In this document: positions 1 to 12,901 of the stretch, in pieces
How positions within the stretch are numbered: position 1 is the stretch's first letter
Layout: every line of letters starts with the position of its first letter
Assembly: GCA_047967505.1 (NCBI GenBank)
Contig: CM106541.1
Length of the DNA: 64,000 bases
Source of the DNA: Dipteris shenzhenensis
Lineage: Eukaryota > Polypodiophyta > Polypodiopsida > Gleicheniales
Strand: one strand, 5' to 3'
Notes under the pieces: model-generated
Told to the model about the DNA's origin: nothing
Database searches by the model: none
What the model saw: the letters and a program-made list of their open reading frames with translations, nothing else
Program-made: the position numbers and the translations under genes

Positions 1-548
1 GCACATGATGTGTTGTCTCCATGTCTATTGTAAAACCATGGTAGTAAAGTATGAAGAAAACAGTGTGGGCCAAGGAAGATGGGCTAGTCTTGTGAAGGAG
101 AATAAGGTTGCTGATGCATTGTGGATGTTTTTATTAGAGGAACACTAATATAGTATTTTAATATATTTGAAAAACTTTTCATAGATTATTTTTTAAAGTT
201 TTAAAAGTTGGCAAATTCTATATTCTGTTAGACTTCTCCTCTCAAATTTTAGCAAAACATTCTTAAGCATTTACAGGCTTTCACAAACATTTTAAAACCA
301 ATAATAACACTAAAGCTACCACTTGTTATCATTTCATAGGTACAATCCAAAATTTGTACATGAAATAGCTAACATTTACGATGCTATAAAGGACACAATG
401 TATAAATCCATTGCAAACTTTTTTCTCAAAGTCTAGTCGATACTCCAAGATAGTTAATTATAAAAATTTCTTTTAGATTGACTTCCAAAGTGCTAGCGGC
501 TATATCCTTTGCTCTCTTTTTTCCTAGCTTGTCTTCCAAAGTTATCAT

Positions 549-653
549 GCTCTATCATATAGAAAGCTACTACCATCATAGAACAATAATACAATCTAAT
601 GCTCTATCATATAGAAAGCTATTAGCATCATAGAACAAGAATACAATCTTAAA
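549..653. repeat. Two-copy tandem repeat, ~52-bp unit
   Basis: The segment starting GCTCTATCATATAGAAAGCT at 549 recurs at 601 with a few substitutions, giving two head-to-tail copies of a unit of about 52 bp. Confidence 0.8.
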
Positions 654-686
654 CTAAATATCAATTCTAAGAAGCTCCACAAACTC

Positions 687-1065
687 ATCTCTCCTTTTGT
701 ATATGAAAGAATAAGACCATATTATGTCATGTATGCCAACTACGCATGGATATGCATATAAAAAATAAATGATCTCCAGTTTTGAGAGACCTAAGAGACC
801 TAGAGCCCAAGTTGTGGTGCTCCTTATCCCCCTGGCTTGTGAGCATAGGAACCAAGCACCACTCCCCAAACCAAGCTCTCCTTTTGTGTATAAAAGTTAA
901 GACTATAGTACATCATGCATGCCAAAATACAAATCTTGCATATTCATAGCATAAAACTCTGAAAAAATCTTACCAAGTTCTAAGACATCCGAGATACCTA
1001 AATCATAAGTCCCCCTACCTTGTGAGTGTAGGAACCAAGTACCATTTCCTACACTATGTTACCAT
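687..1065. repeat. Diverged tandem duplication, ~190-bp unit
   Basis: The first copy (about 687-873) and second copy (about 877-1,065) share in order a CTCTCCTTTTGT start, a GACTATAGTA/GACCATATTA block, and the segment CTTGTGAGxxTAGGAACCAAG near the end. Copies are clearly related but well diverged with small indels. Confidence 0.65.
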
Positions 1066-3009
1066 GTTTAAGATGAATTTGGTGTGGTAGAAATAATGTA
1101 TTCTGAATATAGGTTACAAGGCCCATGGTTGAGGTGGCAAGATTTCCCTTATGCCAACCCTCCATGTAGATGGCCCCATTTGTGTATTGAGACTAAGATG
1201 ATTTTGCATAGTCCATGGGATAAATTTATAGAATTGGGAAAGTAGGATGAGGTGGAAAGCATCTTTGTTCTAGTCTCCACTTGTCATCATTGGTGTCATG
1301 TGTGCATTTTTCTATTGGGAAAGGGTCCATGCATATGAGACACCTAATCATCCTAGCATATGATATTGGACCTTGATTTATGTGGAAATAGAGGCTAAGG
1401 ATTTTTGTACCCAATTGAAGTGTATGTGGGAGGTGGCAAGCCTCTTTATTGATGTTGGCATTAGTTATAAAATGAAGCCATCCAATTGGCTCCCTCTTTT
1501 CCTTCCATCATTGATTATGCCTTGCTGAAAATGAAAATTTTAGGAGCAAATTTAAAGGATTCTCCAGATTGGCTAGGCTAATTTTTAGAGATTCAAATTT
1601 TATTAATTCACCTGAAAATACATGTGGGCAAATATTTTAAAGAGCCTCAAATTTGATAAATTTGCCATGAAACATTGGATAAAGATTTTCCCAGTGACCT
1701 ACACCTCCATAATTGAGAGGCCCACTTATTTTTTACCCTACCCACCAATGTGCTTATGTGGAATGCTCATGGAGATATGGTGTGGCTCAAGATTTAATCA
1801 AATTTGGTGTGGCTATTGGGATCCAATCTCTATGGTGATGGCAATAGTCCATATCTTTTTTCCTATCTCTTTGCTCAAAATTCTCTACACTAGGGCCATA
1901 TTTTTACCCCTTTCAATCATTTCATGCTTGAGAAAAAATCCTTCTTTATTTCATTTTTTGGAAGGGATTAAACCCCTTTGCATGTATTAGTTTTATGTCC
2001 CTCCCTTCCTCCCCTATCACTATCTCTCTCATACTCAGTATCATCCCCCCTCCCTTGTCTCTTCCCACCTCAATAGTGTCCTTATCACTACCTTGTCTCT
2101 CCATCCTCATCCCCTTGAGTCTTTCTCAACCCCTTCACGAACCTCTCCTACCACCTCCTTACTCCTCTCTCCTTTGAGGTCGTTCCACATAATAGGCTAT
2201 AGAGAGCCTACCTATCAATCTCTCCTATGAAGAGGGTGGGAGTCTTTAATGTTTAATCCTAAAGCTACCCCAATATTTCAAGATGGCAATCATGAGAGGG
2301 GAGGAATGAATCCTATGGTGCACTACAATGGTAAAAATTCCACTTGGTACTATCTATCCCACCTGAGGACGGGGAGTACGACTACCTAGAACTATTTGTA
2401 ATAAATAAAGAAATATTTCTATAGGACATGAAATGAAAGCGTTAGATGTTGAGATGGTCCCTATTAAACACCCATGACTAGGAATGGCTAGAAGAAGAAA
2501 GATCAAAAGGTATGTCTTTCCTCAGCTAGTTCAAGGAAATGCATCTTAAAACTAGGGGAGTCATTTGAAAACTTATATGGTCCATTGGTGCTATGATTTA
2601 GGTTCCCTTTCTCCTCATAAATAGTGATGCTAAGCTAGAGTAGGGAATTAGTGTATTGTCAACTGAATAAATGTTTCTTTCATCTCTTCCCCTTTCACAT
2701 ATGGTGACACTGTGCTTGCTGACATGATGATTTGGAGTAGTGGTTTCAAGATGATTGGGAAAATCTTCTAAAGTGCTTTGATGATTCCCCTATGCCATAA
2801 TCTCTTATGCATAGAGAGCTTCTCATTTTCATACCACTCAACCGCGAGTTCCAAAATAGACCTCTCTACTATCTTGCTAGTTTTTCTTGTCTCATCAAAC
2901 TTCTTTCTTTTTCCATGACCAATCTCCAAATTGTAGCTGGAACCCTCCCTTAAGCCCAATGCTTGCCACTTGGGACCCATTTGATTCTCATGTGTCCTTA
3001 ATGGGAACC

Positions 3010-4860
3010 TCTCAAAGAGAACCATAGTCAAGGAGGGGGATGGCTATGCATCACTCATCGTGGTAACTAGTGTGCTAGACGAATCTATGCAGGTGGTGGC
3101 CTTTGATGGAGGTAAAATCATGGGAAGCTCTTTCTACTCATAGCTTTTGCATTCCTTGTATTCGAGGGCCTTGGTATTTGATGCTCACTACATGAGAGTC
3201 ATTTCAAGGTCTATGCTTTGTAGGTTGTCATACTTGTGCTAGCATTCATTGGCTAGCTATTAGACTCATGATAGTTTGGTATTTTGTCATAAAGTCTTAT
3301 ATCAGGAAACCAGCCACATAGATATGAGCCTATGTTATTTTAATATCAGGAGTCTTGTATTAGCAACAATCCACATAGAGATGAGCCCATGTTATTTTAG
3401 GATCAACTGGCTTTTCTCTATCTACCGTGTCATGGTCATCTCTTACAATCATTTCAATTTTGTCCTAGAGCTACAGTAAAAAACAAAAATTGATCCTTAC
3501 AAGAATTATACTCTTTGATTTATTCAAAACTGGTATTAGACCTCCCAGGTTCTGATTAGAGTCTGAAAGTAATCATTACATCTTGAGAACCTTGAGTAAT
3601 CGGTTGAGGTTCTATCATTTATCTTTGTGAGTCTATGAGCTATGGCGATAACTTGAGTAGCAAAAGCATGGTGCAAAATGGACTCATTATGACTACACCA
3701 TAGCTAGAATACTCATAGATTTATCTATAATAGCAAGTAAAGCATAGAGAATTCCCCATATGGGCTTACAAGTGCATTGATAGTAAATCCATCAAGTTTT
3801 GAAAGAATGTTTATGATGGACTCCCTTTTGTGATAAAGTTCTCTAGATTAAAAGTTCCATCTTGGCAATTGTGGTTATATCATTACTCATGGAAAAGGAA
3901 CCTTTCTTTTATTACAAGTAGTCACAACACATACATTCTAGAGTTTAATTAGTGGAAGATTCAAATCTATTATAGGATTAGCAGTGGCGGCAGAAAAAAC
4001 TTTGACACAAAGGACAATTGGGCATTTGAAATTCAATAAAAAGTTTGTTTCTTTGGTCTTACCTTTTGTGGTGACCAGCATTGTTTTTTGTCTTACCCTA
4101 TGTGGGTGATCGAAATCTTTTTTGGCCTTGCCATGTGTGGGTGGTTTCATTTATAATTGTGTTCAGCCCTATGTGGGTGGATGTCTTCTAATTTTTTTCT
4201 TGGATATCTTTTACAATAAGAGTACAATAATTGCCTTCTTGTTATCTTTTATACCAAGTTTCAGCTCTACATGAGCAATGCCATTTTAGCGGCTTTGCAA
4301 TTGTTCCCTCCTCATATTACAAGGGGAATATTGGATCTCTTGAATGGAACCATAGTGAACTGGGGTGGGTGGCTATGCATGATGACATGTCACTCATTCT
4401 TGAATGGCAACTACTGTGATAGTCGGTGTTGGCCTTTCAAAGAGCCAAAATCACAGGACTTCTAAAGCCATTTGTAATTTTCTATCTCTATGGACAACTT
4501 TTGCATTCCTTGTATTTGAGATTCTTGGTATTTGATGCTCTCCACATGAGTCATTTTGAGGTCTTATGCTTCATAGGTCATTGTATTTTTGTCAAGCTTC
4601 CTTGGCTAGCTACCCGCTAGCTATTAGAGTCATGATAATTCGGCCTTTTGCCATAGAGTCTTGTATTATGCAACAATCCTCGTGGGGATGCCAACTTAAT
4701 ATCAAGAAATTCTTATCTATATGTTGTTCTTATATTGTTTCATGGTCATCTCTTGTAATCATTTCAATTTTTCTCGAATTAATAGAGGGAGTTACTCTAA
4801 AACATGTAAGTTGATTCTCAACATGAATTATATTCTCTAATTTATCCAAGCCTCAGTATA
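3010..4860. repeat. Pair of ~500-bp direct repeats, LTR-like
   Basis: Sequence from about 3,010 to 3,540 recurs in the same orientation at about 4,346-4,860. Shared blocks in the same order include GGCTATGCAT, TTTTGCATTCCTTGTATT, GGTATTTGATGCTC, TTGGCTAGCTA, GTCATGGTCATCTCTT and a closing ATTATACTCT/ATTATATTCT stretch. Spacing is about 0.8 kb of unrelated DNA with no pol domain. This could be an old non-autonomous LTR element or a segmental duplication; I cannot define TG/CA ends or a target duplication. Confidence 0.5.
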
Positions 4861-5059
4861 TCTATGCATCCTTTAGGCCTTAACATTGCTTTACATACTA
4901 TTGCCTAGACCTAGGACTACCCTTAGACCTAGCCATTTATATGCCATTGTACCATTAAATGGTCAAGTCCATTAATGTCCAATTAATGGAAATGTTGTCA
5001 CACCCTCATGGTTCTACCTTTCCATGACCAAGTTGTAGGCTTCCACAATTATGGTTCAC

Positions 5060-7260
5060 ATCCCCTTGAGAATAATTTGCATCCTTGAAATTAAAGTGGG
5101 AAAACCTCCTTTGGAAATTGCTTATTCTTTTCAGTGTTGAACTCTCCTCATGCTTATCCTTCCACAGCTTGACATTTTTCTTGTTCTTTTTTCTTGCCTC
5201 TCAAATTTTTTTTAAGCTCATGTTGTAAAAATGCAGGTTCAAGGAGTTCAACTAGGATCTTATTTCCAATGAGATTACCATCATCTTTACTAATTTCCAT
5301 TTGAGCCTACTTACATGAAAAATTGGATGTTCTCTACATCCTTTGGGCAAAGATAATTTGTAAGAATGTTCTCCAATACTCTTAAGTATTAAGGATGGTC
5401 CATAATACCTAGGAGATAACTTTGGACTTTTACCACTTTTAGGGTTTTTAATGATTTTGGAAAGATAGACTTTCTCGTTTTCTTCAAACTAAAGCTTTCT
5501 ATAGTGTGGTTTGTGTAGCTTCTTGCTCTATCTTGAGACTTTCTAATGCTATACTTAGATAGCTTAATCATTTGGTTCATATCTTCAAGAAAGAATTTTT
5601 TTGCATAAATATTCTCTTTTTTGAGTCCCACCACAATTAGGACTCTAAGTTGAATCCGAGATATCGTCATGAATGGACCAATTAGTTTTCCTTTTACTCA
5701 CATATGCCCAAATCATATCCTCAATGACGTGATTAACCCTATTAGTTTGTACATGATTTCAATTTTTGGATGATTCCAAAATTCTCATATCCAATGTAAT
5801 TTCCAACCTCATTAAAATATTCCTCCAAAAAAAATTTATTACATTTTCTATCCTAGTCATGAACAATCCTAGCTAGTAGCTCATATAACAAAGAATATTC
5901 TTCACAAATAGTTTCGCTCACTCAAAACTCTTAACTTCTTAATTTTTTGGAATAAAGTGATCCCATCTTGGTCAACCAATCTAACACACATAGGTCATGC
6001 ACACTCTAAGTCCTAATTCCACGGAGATACTTTTGCTAGATAAGGTACCCAAAGGCTGTACTGCCTACCTTAAGATGTTTAGCTTTATTGAATTCACGTT
6101 TATGGCACTTTAATACATAATCTTGGATTTCCTTATTTATTATAGGATGAGAAAATTTTCTTTTTAGAAGTGCATCTATCTTTTGAATTCTTGGGCTTCC
6201 TACAGTAGAACTATCATGACATATAAAAGAATTTGGCACCTAATGTCATTATTATTCAAGACACATATTCTATGTTTATAGAGTAGGTAGCCATTCAAAA
6301 TCCATGTAAATAGTGGCTCTATTTCTTTTGTGCATAAACTATAGCATACAACTCCTTCTAGAGTGTCGTCTAACTTCTTGCTTTTGAAGGCTACTGGTTG
6401 ACCCCTTTGTAAAAGTACCACCCCAATAGAAGAATGGCTAGCATTTGTTTCAACCACAAATGGTTCATTGGGGATTTGACTACCTGTAAGATAAGGGATG
6501 CATCTTTAGCTACTTTTATTTTTTCAAATGTTGCATTTGAGGTTCATCCCAAATGAAGTTAATTTCATTCCCCTAAATCTGATCCATCATATAAATAGCT
6601 ATGTTAGCATACCATTGGATGAATTTTATATGAAATTCCAACAATCCTAAGGATATATATAATTCTAATATTTATTTCAGATGTCATGATTCTAATATGG
6701 CTCTTACCTTTTCAATATCTATACAAATCACTTCTTGGGATACAATATATCCCAGAACATTATACTTTTGCAAAAAATCACATTTCAATTTTCTAGCAAA
6801 AAGAGACAACCTTTTATTTTTCCAAATGCTACCTTTGAGGTTCATCCCAAATGAAGTTACTTTCATTCCCCTAAAGCTGATCCATCATACATATAAATAG
6901 CTATGTTAGTATACTATTGGATGAATCTTATATGAAATTTTGACAATCCTAAGGATATATATAATTCCACTAATTTTTTCAGATGTCACCACTCTCTTAC
7001 ATTTTCAATCTCTATACAAATCGCTTCTTCGGATATAATATATCCCAAATATTGTACTTTTGCAAAAAATCACATTTGGATTTTCTTGCAAACAGAGAGT
7101 TTCCTCTAAGATATTGGAACACATTTCTCAAATGCTCCATATCATTCATTTTTCTTTTACTATTAAAAATGATATCATCTAGAAATACTACAATAAATTA
7201 TGTCCTTAAGGTACTACTCATAAGTGTCATAAATGTTGTTAGAGACACTAGAAAGCTCTT
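5060..7260 (-). pseudogene. Ty3/gypsy pol relic (RT, RNase H, integrase)
   Basis: Read on the minus strand from 7,260 downward this is the C-terminal half of a Ty3/gypsy polyprotein. A reverse-transcriptase catalytic box reading FLDDIIF (normally F/YLDD) lies near 7,190; then a connection segment CDFLQKYN; then RNase H (VETNASHSSIGVVLLQRGQP, about 6,400-6,457); the integrase zinc-binding region (HDSSTVGSPRIQK, then a C-x2-H remnant, about 6,040-6,240); and the integrase C-terminus (KSQDRARSY, SKTLKVVKVQ, about 5,390-5,670). Frames change and stops are frequent, so it is dead. Domain order RT-RNaseH-INT is the gypsy order. No LTRs were found. A 298-bp tandem duplication lies in the RT/connection part. 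Confidence 0.8.
6526..7110. repeat. 298-bp tandem duplication inside the gypsy relic
   Basis: The block GGTTCATCCCAAATGAAGTT occurs at 6,541 and again at 6,839, and the following ~270 bp match throughout (GATCCATCAT, CCTAAGGATATATATAATTC, TTTTGCAAAAAATCACATTT). The copies encode the same pol connection segment twice on the minus strand. Confidence 0.85.
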
Positions 7261-7637
7261 GTAATATTGATATAAATGTGTTTAATAAGTAATTATATAT
7301 GTATAATATCATTACATTGAGAGTGATTATGAGGGATGTTTCTTAAAGGATTATTTTTCAACACTTTTTAAGGTAATAACACGGGTACAAAGGATGTGTA
7401 TGAAGAAGAAAAATTATGTTATGTAAAAATGAATGAGTGACGATTTTGATATATTTTTATGATAAAGGGATCTAGTTCTAGTGAAAATAAAAGTGTACAA
7501 ATCATGTTTCCTAAAGAAATGAAAAATTTTAAATCTCTTGGAAAACACGCTCGGATAAACCTACTTGTAGGTTTTTGCTCGTAAAATTAACGCATCCTTG
7601 TATAGTCTTTCTCATCATATTTGCTTAATATACTAAG
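7261..7637. other. Intergenic DNA, no features
   Basis: AT-rich stretch between the gypsy relic and copia element A. I see no coding potential; its last bases hold the left copy of element A's target site. Confidence 0.5.
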
Positions 7638-7642
7638 TAAAG
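7638..7642. repeat. Left target-site duplication of copia A (TAAAG)
   Basis: TAAAG immediately precedes the 5' LTR and matches the five bases after the 3' LTR at 13,214-13,218. Confidence 0.95.
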
Positions 7643-7994
7643 TGTTGAGATATTGAGCTCCACTCGCGATATGCCAGGGTGACCGTTGTGCATTTATGTC
7701 ACCGACTTGTTAGCTATAGATGCGGTTGGTACATCGCCCACAAATAATAGCTGGGTGACAGCTATCCTTATCTACACTAGTTCGTGGCTCAGTTAATATG
7801 CCACCTTAGTTAGTTGAGTTTGGTTTGAGACCCACATATAGGGTTCTTCTATTTCTTTGTACTTGAGTTCTTTTGGCTTTCATAACTAAGAAGAGGAAAA
7901 CTGTTTTCAGCCTCCACCTTTGTGTGTATTCCCCCATTGTGTATGTGAGAAAGCCGCAAGTGAGACTCCTTCCCTCTCTCCCACAATCTTCACA
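7643..7994 (+). repeat. 5' LTR of copia A
   Basis: Starts TGTTGAGATA, ends CTTCACA; 352 bp, the same length as the 3' LTR. It should contain the promoter. Confidence 0.95.
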
Positions 7995-8006
7995 TGGTAT
8001 CAGAGC
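7995..8006 (+). other. Primer-binding site of copia A
   Basis: TGGTATCAGAGC directly follows the LTR end. This is the standard complement of the plant initiator methionine tRNA 3' end used by copia elements to prime minus-strand DNA. Confidence 0.93.
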
Positions 8007-8538
8007 TTGGTTCGTGGTAAGGAGCTCAAGAAAGCAAACCAAGTTTGCGGTGTCTTGGTAAGAGGACCAGTGTTGCTTTCCTTTTTCGAGTTTGGGAGCA
8101 AATCTCTGCAGGTAGCACAGCCGAAAGTGCAAGAGTGCACTGTCTCAGATTGAGACGCCCTTCACGGTGTGGCGAGAGGGCAGTATATGCTGCGGGAGAG
8201 GATGAAGCCCTCGGCAACTTTATTTTTCTGATTCGAGGCCTTTTCGGGACCCGTTTTGAAGGCGGAAGTTCTTCACAGGCACTCAGAAAAAGGCCCTATT
8301 TTTGCTGTGCGACCACTGCTCTACTAGTCTGTGAAAAGTTGCCATAGAAATTGCATCGTATGCCTGTGTGTAGAGATATTGGGAGTTGCAGAATCATTTT
8401 TGTTGCCTGTTGATGCAAAACCGTCACTACGAAGTGACTGTGTGGTCAGATACCACTTTCGTCAGTTTTGCAGATCTGCCCATGTGAGGCAAAAGCTGTG
8501 TTTTTTTGCAGTGACAGAATATTTTGCAGTGTTCTGTA

Positions 8539-9540
8539 ATGGCGTCTGATTCTCTTTCATAGATTGTCACTGAAAAGCTTGACAAGAACAACTTCCAGGC
8601 ATGGAAGTTTAGAATGACGAATTTCCTTATGGGAAAAGGCTATTGGGAGTTCATTACAGGAAATGAAGAAGAACCAGTTCTTCCTAATGTTCCCAATCAA
8701 CAGGAAATGCAGGCATTTAAAGGATGGCATGAGAGAGCCAGAAAAGTTATGTACTGGCTTTCTATCAGTATTTTGGATTCTATGATTTTGCATATTCAAG
8801 ATGCAAGTACGCCAAAGGAGACATGGGATACTTTGGCAAAAATGTACAGCACAAATACGCAAGCCAGGAAGATGTAGCTCAAGCAGGAGCTACACAATGT
8901 GCAGAGAGAAAATATGAGCATCAATGACTACCACATGAAGGTGAAGAAAATTGTTGATGCACTTGCTTCCATTGGGTCACCAGTGGAAGATGATGATTTG
9001 GTTTCTGTGACCTTGAATGGTCTAGGAAAGGATTATGCACAATTCTGGACATCCATTGCAGTCCGTGAAAAATTTCTTGATTTTGAGGAGTTGTTTGCTC
9101 TTCTAATTTCTGAAGAGCAGAGAAATGGGGGTGCATCTTCTTCAGGAGGAACTTCAAAAGAAATAGTCTTCTACTCAAATGCTGGAAGAGGTAGAGGCAG
9201 AGGTAGAGGAGGCCGATCTAGAGGCCGTGGTAGAAATCAGAATATGCAGCAAACTCAAGAAAACCAGTCCTATGGAGGAGGACGTGGTAACTCTAGAGGC
9301 AAGGGGAGCCAAAGAGGCCGTGGTGGATGGCAGAGAGGCCAAAATGCAAACAGCAATGTTGAATGCTACTACTGTGGTAAAATGGGACATATGGCTAAAG
9401 ACTGCTACAAAAAACAGAATGACATTATGAATGGAAAATTGCAGCAAGGCAATTATGCATCTTCTAGTAGACAGGGTGATGACAGAAATGAGCATCTATT
9501 TATGGTGCAGCACATGACCAATTCTGTGACAAGTGCAGAA
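8539..9540 (+). pseudogene. Copia A gag (capsid/nucleocapsid)
   Basis: The likely start ATG at 8,539 opens a frame beginning MASDSLS, broken at once by TAG at 8,560. It then reads through a typical copia gag: the box EKLDKNNFQAWKFRM near the N-terminus, a UBN2-like helical capsid region (WDTLAKMYS, VQRENMSINDYHMKV, LNGLGKDYAQF), a Gly/Arg-rich stretch (about 9,180-9,340), and one CCHC zinc knuckle at 9,364-9,405 (CYYCGKMGHMAKDC, C-x2-C-x4-H-x4-C). A second TAG at 8,875 sits where relatives have Gln. Gag would coat the RNA in cytoplasmic particles. Confidence 0.92.
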
Positions 9541-10757
9541 CAAAATGATGTGTGGTATGTTGACTCAAGTGCATCAAACCACATGACAGGTCATGCAGAA
9601 TGGATGCAAGATGCAAGGAAAATGGAAAAACCAGGATTTATGGAGACTGGTGATGATACTGCACATCCTATTGTGCAGATTGGTAAAATTCCTTTGTCTA
9701 TGCAGGATGGGAAAAAGAAATACTTGTCTGATGTATTTCATGTCCCGAACATCACCAAAAACCTGGTTTCTGTTGGTCAAATGGTTGAGCAGGGTTTGCA
9801 AGTTAGATTTAATCCTCATGGATGCTTTGTTGAGGATATGAAAAACAACGCGGTCGCTTGATAGCAAAAGGAAAGAAGAAGGGCAGGATGTTTACGTTGG
9901 ATGCAGACATGCCTGAATTGAGTGTAGCAATGCTTGCACATGGGACCGGTGTAGTTGCAAATATTGATATCTGGCATAAACGCATTGGTCATGTTAATGT
10001 TCAACGACTTAAATTGATGCAGGCCCAAAATATTGTTGCAGGATTGCCTAAATTCAAGGTTGCAGAAATGCATAAGGTATGTGAAGCCTGTCAATTTGGA
10101 AAATAGGCAAGGAAACCATTTCCTAGGCATGTTCAAGAGAGCAAGAAGCCATTGGAATTAATCCACTCTGATGTGTGGACTACTAAAGCTGCATCTATTG
10201 GAGGCTGTCATTATTTTGTCACTTTTATTGATGACTATAGCAGAAAAGTTTGGGTGCATTTTATGAAAAAGAAAAGTGAAGTGTTTGGGCATTTCAAAGC
10301 TTTTAAAGCTATGACTGAAAAAGAAACGGGCCTGCAAATAAAATGCCTAAGGTCAGATGGAGGGGGAGAGTACCTCTCAAATGAGTTTGCAAGGTTCCTG
10401 GAGGAGCATGGCATAAAGCAACAATATTCATGCAGTCATACACCACAGCAAAATGGAGTTGCAGAAAGGAAAAATAGGTATATTGGAGAGGTATCTCGGG
10501 CCATGCTAAATGAAAAAGATCTACCAGATTATTATTGGGCTGAAGCAGTTGCTACAGCAGTTTACATAATGAATAGGACTCCCACTGCAGCAATACATGG
10601 CATGACGCCAGAGGAGATGTATACTGGTAGGAAACCAGAAATTTCTCATTTGAAAATTTTTGGTTGCATTGCCTATGTTCATGTGCCAGATGAGTTGAGG
10701 TCCAAGTTGGATCCAAAAGCTGAGAAGTGCATCTTTATTGGTTATTCTCTGCAGTAG
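9541..10757 (+). pseudogene. Copia A protease and integrase region
   Basis: The aspartic protease box reads VDSSASNHMT at about 9,559-9,588; the usual copia motif is DSGAS, so the catalytic loop glycine has become Ser. A frameshift near 9,849 separates it from the integrase frame. Integrase shows the HHCC zinc domain (HKRIGHV ... CEACQFGK), a TAG at 10,104 right after it, then the DDE core: HSDVW (first Asp at 10,170), LRSDGGGEY, and NGVAERKNR with the catalytic Glu. Another TAG at 10,755 precedes the C-terminal GYRCYNPST region. All catalytic residues of integrase remain, but the frame is interrupted. Confidence 0.92.
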
Positions 10758-12901
10758 AAAGGGTATAGATGCTATAATCCTTCTACTCATAAGTTTACAG
10801 TCAGCAAAGATGTTGTTTTTGATGAGATGAGAAGCTGGTATAAACCAGTATATGTGATGATTGATATAGATGCACAAAATGGTAATGCTGCACAGAATTC
10901 ACAGCAGCAATCACAAAATATCAGTGGACCTATAGTGTCCTCTAGTAGTGGTTCACATACTTTGCCATGGATAGGCAGATTGAGATCAGGAGAATCTCCT
11001 CAAAGCAATGCAGATATGGTACGCAAGTATCACGAAAAGGAAAAGAGAAGGTAGATCAGCCCATGTTTGATGTGAATGCAGGTCACTCTTATGTGGATGG
11101 TGAATCCAGTGGCTCAGAACAGAGCATTGATGATGAGTTGGGTATTCCTTCTGTTGTTACACCTAGAGTAAGGAAGACCAGGGATGTTTTGAGAGCACCT
11201 GGAAGTGAGCCTATTTTGTGCAGGTCTACCAGAGCTAGGTATCCTGTGGATAGGCTGAAATATGATGGATTTACAGCCATTCACTATGCCTATATGGTCA
11301 AAGTGATACAGGAACCAGAACCCACTTCTTTTGAGCAAGCTATGGGAAATGAAAAATGGGAGAAAGCCATGGATGAAGAAATGGATGCCTTGGAAGCAAA
11401 TGCTACATGGGAATTGGTGCCTTTGCCTAAAGACAAGAATGCAATTGGCTATAAGTGGGTTTATAAGATCAAGCACAATGCAGATGGTTCTGTGAATAGA
11501 TACAAGGCAAGATTAGTTGTCAAGGGGTATGCACAGACATATGGCATTGATTATGAAGAAACATTCAATCCGGTTGCAAGGATGGAAACTGTAAGAGCGG
11601 CCATTGCTATGATTGCATCAAAGGGATGGTCTTTACATCATATGGATGTAAAGAATGCCTTCTTGCATGGTGATTTGCAAGAAGAAGTCTTTATGGAGCA
11701 GCCACCAGGTTATGTTCATGCTGTTCATCCTGAGTTTGTTTGCAGGTCGAAGAAAGCCTTGTATGGCTTGAAGCAAGCACTTAGAGCATGGTCTGACAAG
11801 ATAGGACAATATCTTGTCACTATTGGCTTTCAGATCTCCAAGGCAGATTTCTCACTCTATGTGAGAAAAACAGAGAAAGGTATTATGCTGCTTGTCATTT
11901 ATGTTGATGATTTGATCATCACAGGTGATAGTGATGAAGATATCCTTCATGTGAAAATGCTATTGAAGCAAAAGTTTGAGATGAAGGATTTGGGAGAGCT
12001 GCGTTATTTCTTGGGCATTGAGGTGATCAGATCACCAAGTGGGATACAGCTCTTGCAGAGACAGTATGGATTGGACATGCTGTCCAAATATGGGATGACA
12101 GGCTGTAAGCCTATTTCAGTTCCTTTGGAGCAGAATGTGAAGCTAAGCACAGATGCAGGTGAGCTTCTGGAAGACCCTACTATGTACAGACGCATAGTAG
12201 GAAGTTTGATTTATACGACTATTACCAGGCCAAATTTAAGCTATGCTGTTGGATTGGTAAGTCAGTTTATGCAGGCTCCAAGGAAACCGCATTTGGATGC
12301 GGCTAGACGCATACTCAGGTACGTGAAGTCCACATTGCAGTATGGACTATTTTATGAGGCTAGGGTTTGGATACAGTTGCATGGATACACTGATGCTGAT
12401 TAGGCTGGTAGTATTTCTGATAGACGATCTACCAGTGGATATGTGTTCTCTTTTGGGAGTGCTGCAGTCACTTGGAGCAGCAAGAAACAGCCTACAGTTG
12501 CCTTGTCGAGCACAGAGGCTGAGTACAGGGGTGTAGCAATGGCTGCATGTGAGGTAGCTTGGTTGCATAAGCTACTCTATGATATGCATCAGTCTACAGA
12601 TGGGCCAGTTGTCATTTATTGTGACAACATGAGCAGTATACACTTGGCAAATAACCCAGTCTATCATGCTAGAACAAAGCACATTAAGGTGCATTATCAC
12701 TATGTGCGGGAGAAGGTTTTACTAGGTCTTATTGATCTAGTTTATGTCAGGACAGAGGATCAGGCAGTTGACATATTCACGAAGGCATTGGGCGCAGAGA
12801 AGCTACGCAAGTTCAGAGACCTGCTTGGTGTGCAGGAATTGGGATTGAGCTCAAGGGGGAGTGTTGAGATATCGAGCTCCACTCGCGATATGCCAGGGTG
12901 A
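10758..12901 (+). pseudogene. Copia A reverse transcriptase and RNase H
   Basis: After the linker, and a frameshift near 11,030, a long frame (to 12,403) contains the RT domain: KWEKAMDEEMDALEAN, GYKWVYKIK, YKARLVVKGYAQ, HHMDVKNAFLHGDL, and the catalytic YVDD at 11,900-11,911 (VIYVDDLIITGDS). RNase H follows; its DADWA box is cut by TAG at 12,401 (Trp position), but the rest ([42 protein letters not shown]) continues in the same frame to 12,901, running a little into the 3' LTR. This is the least damaged part of the element. Confidence 0.94.
12851..12861 (+). other. Polypurine tract of copia A
   Basis: TCAAGGGGGAG sits immediately before the 3' LTR, the usual plus-strand primer position. Confidence 0.85.

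Larger units (their letters stand above)
1..3009. other. Intergenic DNA without recognisable genes
   Basis: AT-rich sequence with only short open frames (at most about 120 codons) of biased composition and no recognisable domain. The only structure I see is two small tandem duplications near its left end, annotated separately, and a pyrimidine-rich run around 1,990-2,180. No promoter or RNA gene could be supported. Confidence 0.6.

Noticed and set aside
8557-9867. Several minus-strand frames of 80-106 codons
   Set aside because: Antisense shadows of copia A gag with no motif of their own.
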